DNA from: Thermoplasmatota archaeon
GTDB lineage: Archaea; Thermoplasmatota; E2; DHVEG-1
Length of the DNA: 58,673 nt
Direction: 5' to 3'
Assembly: GCA_016927555.1 (NCBI GenBank)
Contig: JAFGML010000023.1
Span: 1 to 58,673 of the forward strand
The notes below the pieces were generated by a model. It did no database searches. It was not told the origin of the DNA and saw nothing but the letters and a program-made list of their open reading frames with translations. The position numbers and the translations under genes were made by a program. How positions within the stretch are numbered: the first letter of the stretch is position 1; each line of letters starts with the position of its first letter. Below, piece by piece: positions 57,209 through 58,673 of the stretch.

Positions 57209-58673
57209 TTATTTTGTACGCTCTTCCATGATTTCGTCGAATGAGTAGAACACGAATTCTCCATTATCATCCAGGTCTGCTTCCCGGTTCAGGACCCATT
57301 GTTGTGTTGTCTTGATGTCTGGTTGAGCGAAGACCTTCACGTCTTTGTAATCAGGATACTGTTCTTTGTCGACGAGTCGGTAGACTGACCAGTTGACGCC
57401 AAAACGAGGATTAGGTGAGTAGCTTCCAATCTGCTGTATATATTTGTTTGTGAGAGTTGGATCATAGACGTACCCCGTAGGTCCAGGTTGTTCACTTGTT
57501 ACGAGACTTTCACCGGCTGTGGGTTCGTAGTATGGTTCTTCTACAAGCTCGGTATTATATTGAAAAAATCCAACAAACATCATGCTCCAGTCGTCTTGGT
57601 CGTAGGGTGGGCCGTTGTCACCGTGGGATAAATCAAAAGTTGTTGGATAGTTACAATAAAGGTAGTTTAAAACACTATGGTACTGTCCCCAAGTGTTCTT
57701 GTATTCCTTATTGGGGAGGATGAAGAGTCCGTAACTAATATTATCAATTCCTTCAAATCTACAACTATCCGCCCCAACACTGCAACTATGTGCCATTTCA
57801 TGCAGAATGAGCGATCCTAACCATACACGTTTACCTCGCTGTGTGGGAACAACGCCCATTACGATAAAATTATAGATATTGGAACTTTGGAAATCAGTAA
57901 TAATTTTTAGCGGTCTTGGTAATTTTGATGACACATACGATACTTGTGTTGAATCAAATATGTTATTTTTTGATGGGTGTTGAAAGCCTCCACCGTGCCC
58001 GATGACGAGATACCGGAAGATGCCTTTTCGCTCGTTGGAGAAGTAGTGCTCATAGAACTGCAGCATCATCCCAGAATCCTGTGAGATTTTGTTGATGTGG
58101 GGAAGCTCCTGTCCGCCGCCGTTGCTTGGTCCATCTGGCCAGCCGTAATCAAAGATGAGCTGTATGTTGTTCTCCGCGAACCGTTCGATGATGCCCTGCT
58201 GGCTTTCTTCAAAGAAGATATGTGGCGGGTCGTTCAAGCCTCCTGATCCCATGTAGTCGACCTCGTAGTAGATGTTCTCGTAGAATGGGTTGGAGAAGTA
58301 TTTTGCCATTTGATACTCCTCGCAGTTATCCAGGCCATCGAGGTCAGGGTCGAGGTTGTTGTGGTCATCCCACGTGAAGGGATCGTATCCCCATTTCCAT
58401 TCCCATGTTGTAGGGATGCCGTCGTTGTCAGGGTCGAGGGTTGAGTCATCCACTGTTGGGTCTGTCCTCAGGACGTTAACTTCGGTCCAGTAGGGAATGA
58501 AATCGTTATCATAATCAATCTGGTAGAGATTGAACCATATCTCGAAGGTCTCTCCGAGGTAGTGTCCATACCCATCCGTATCCATTAAGGAATCATCACC
58601 TGACCATCGACCGGTGCGGTAGTCGTAGGTGACGGTAATAGATTCCTGCTCTACATCACTGGTTCTTCGTCCA
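57209..58673 (-). CDS. Secreted HEMAH-type metalloprotein with Ca-binding repeats, 5' end cut by window edge
   Basis: The frame stays open to the last base, so the N-terminus lies outside the window (about 488 residues are visible). Asp-rich Ca-binding repeats (DYDNDFIPYWTEV, LDPDNDGIPTTWEWKWGYDP, LDPDLDGLDNCEEY), like thrombospondin type 3 repeats, precede a domain with LGSLILHEMAHSCSVGAD. The HExxH-like HEMAH motif fits a zinc metallopeptidase. The remaining parts (HIFFEESQQGIIERFAENNIQLIFDYGWPDG, IGHGGGF) resemble secreted archaeal proteins of this type. It probably belongs to the same extracellular protein-degradation theme, although activity is inferred from the motif alone. Confidence 0.82.
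   Translation of the reverse strand, partial: GRRTSDVEQESITVTYDYRTGRWSGDDSLMDTDGYGHYLGETFEIWFNLYQIDYDNDFIPYWTEVNVLRTDPTVDDSTLDPDNDGIPTTWEWKWGYDPFTWDDHNNLDPDLDGLDNCEEYQMAKYFSNPFYENIYYEVDYMGSGGLNDPPHIFFEESQQGIIERFAENNIQLIFDYGWPDGPSNGGGQELPHINKISQDSGMMLQFYEHYFSNERKGIFRYLVIGHGGGFQHPSKNNIFDSTQVSYVSSKLPRPLKIITDFQSSNIYNFIVMGVVPTQRGKRVWLGSLILHEMAHSCSVGADSCRFEGIDNISYGLFILPNKEYKNTWGQYHSVLNYLYCNYPTTFDLSHGDNGPPYDQDDWSMMFVGFFQYNTELVEEPYYEPTAGESLVTSEQPGPTGYVYDPTLTNKYIQQIGSYSPNPRFGVNWSVYRLVDKEQYPDYKDVKVFAQPDIKTTQQWVLNREADLDDNGEFVFYSFDEIMEERTK

Overview
The window comes from a euryarchaeal chromosome. Both subunits of the archaea-specific polymerase PolD, an archaeal-type SRP RNA, a two-domain tRNA-splicing endonuclease, TATA boxes 25-30 bp before start codons (many mRNAs look leaderless) and PolD/PycAB-type housekeeping genes show this. 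The heavy load of secreted peptidases (three gingipain-like C25 proteins, a papain-like C1 protein, a HEMAH metalloprotein, a secreted Lon-like protease) together with a polar amino acid ABC importer suggests a protein-degrading heterotroph. A Thermoplasmatota-type lineage such as marine benthic group D is a reasonable guess, but that is inference from gene content, not a phylogeny.

Layout. 1-7.3 kb: 3'-truncated SRP RNA, a small membrane protein, polD large (DP2) and small (DP1) subunits on the minus strand, and divergent thiC sharing one TATA region with DP1. 7.4-11.7 kb: a presenilin-like and a rhomboid intramembrane protease converge on overlapping stops, and the rhomboid overlaps a membrane-anchored phospholipase D-like protein. 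11.7-13.7 kb: tRNA-Cys followed by two toxin-antitoxin modules, each bounded by a copy of the 5' end of the tRNA gene, then a further degenerate repeat around a tiny membrane-protein gene missed by length cutoffs. 13.7-28.3 kb: mostly secreted or membrane-anchored proteins, including a 1889-residue papain-family protein with PKD, FG-GAP and parallel beta-helix modules and the first C25-like protein. 28.4-34.4 kb: Hsp20, then a candidate RiPP cassette (79-residue peptide, 13-bp perfect hairpin, radical SAM/SPASM enzyme), a secreted unknown, a decayed second radical SAM C-terminus, and a C25 peptidase. 34.5-42.6 kb: a PurF-like protein with Ser in place of the usual N-terminal Cys, a tandem Lrp-type regulator, a lipoyl-domain-free E2 acyltransferase, an SFM1-like SPOUT methyltransferase, a four-gene polar amino acid ABC operon and a flippase-like membrane protein. 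42.7-47.9 kb: C25 peptidase, C_GCAxxG_C_C protein, secreted small protein and a secreted thioredoxin-fold multidomain protein. 48-58.7 kb: pycB-pycA-birA operon, secreted Lon-like protease with endA, UlaG-like hydrolase, a 2-hydroxyacid dehydrogenase and a 5'-truncated secreted metalloprotein.

How it fits together: the secreted peptidases can supply peptides and amino acids, the ABC system imports them, and pyruvate carboxylase (biotinylated by the adjacent BirA) replenishes oxaloacetate. The most unusual parts are the tRNA-Cys/toxin-antitoxin mosaic and the radical SAM peptide cassette with its decayed duplicate.
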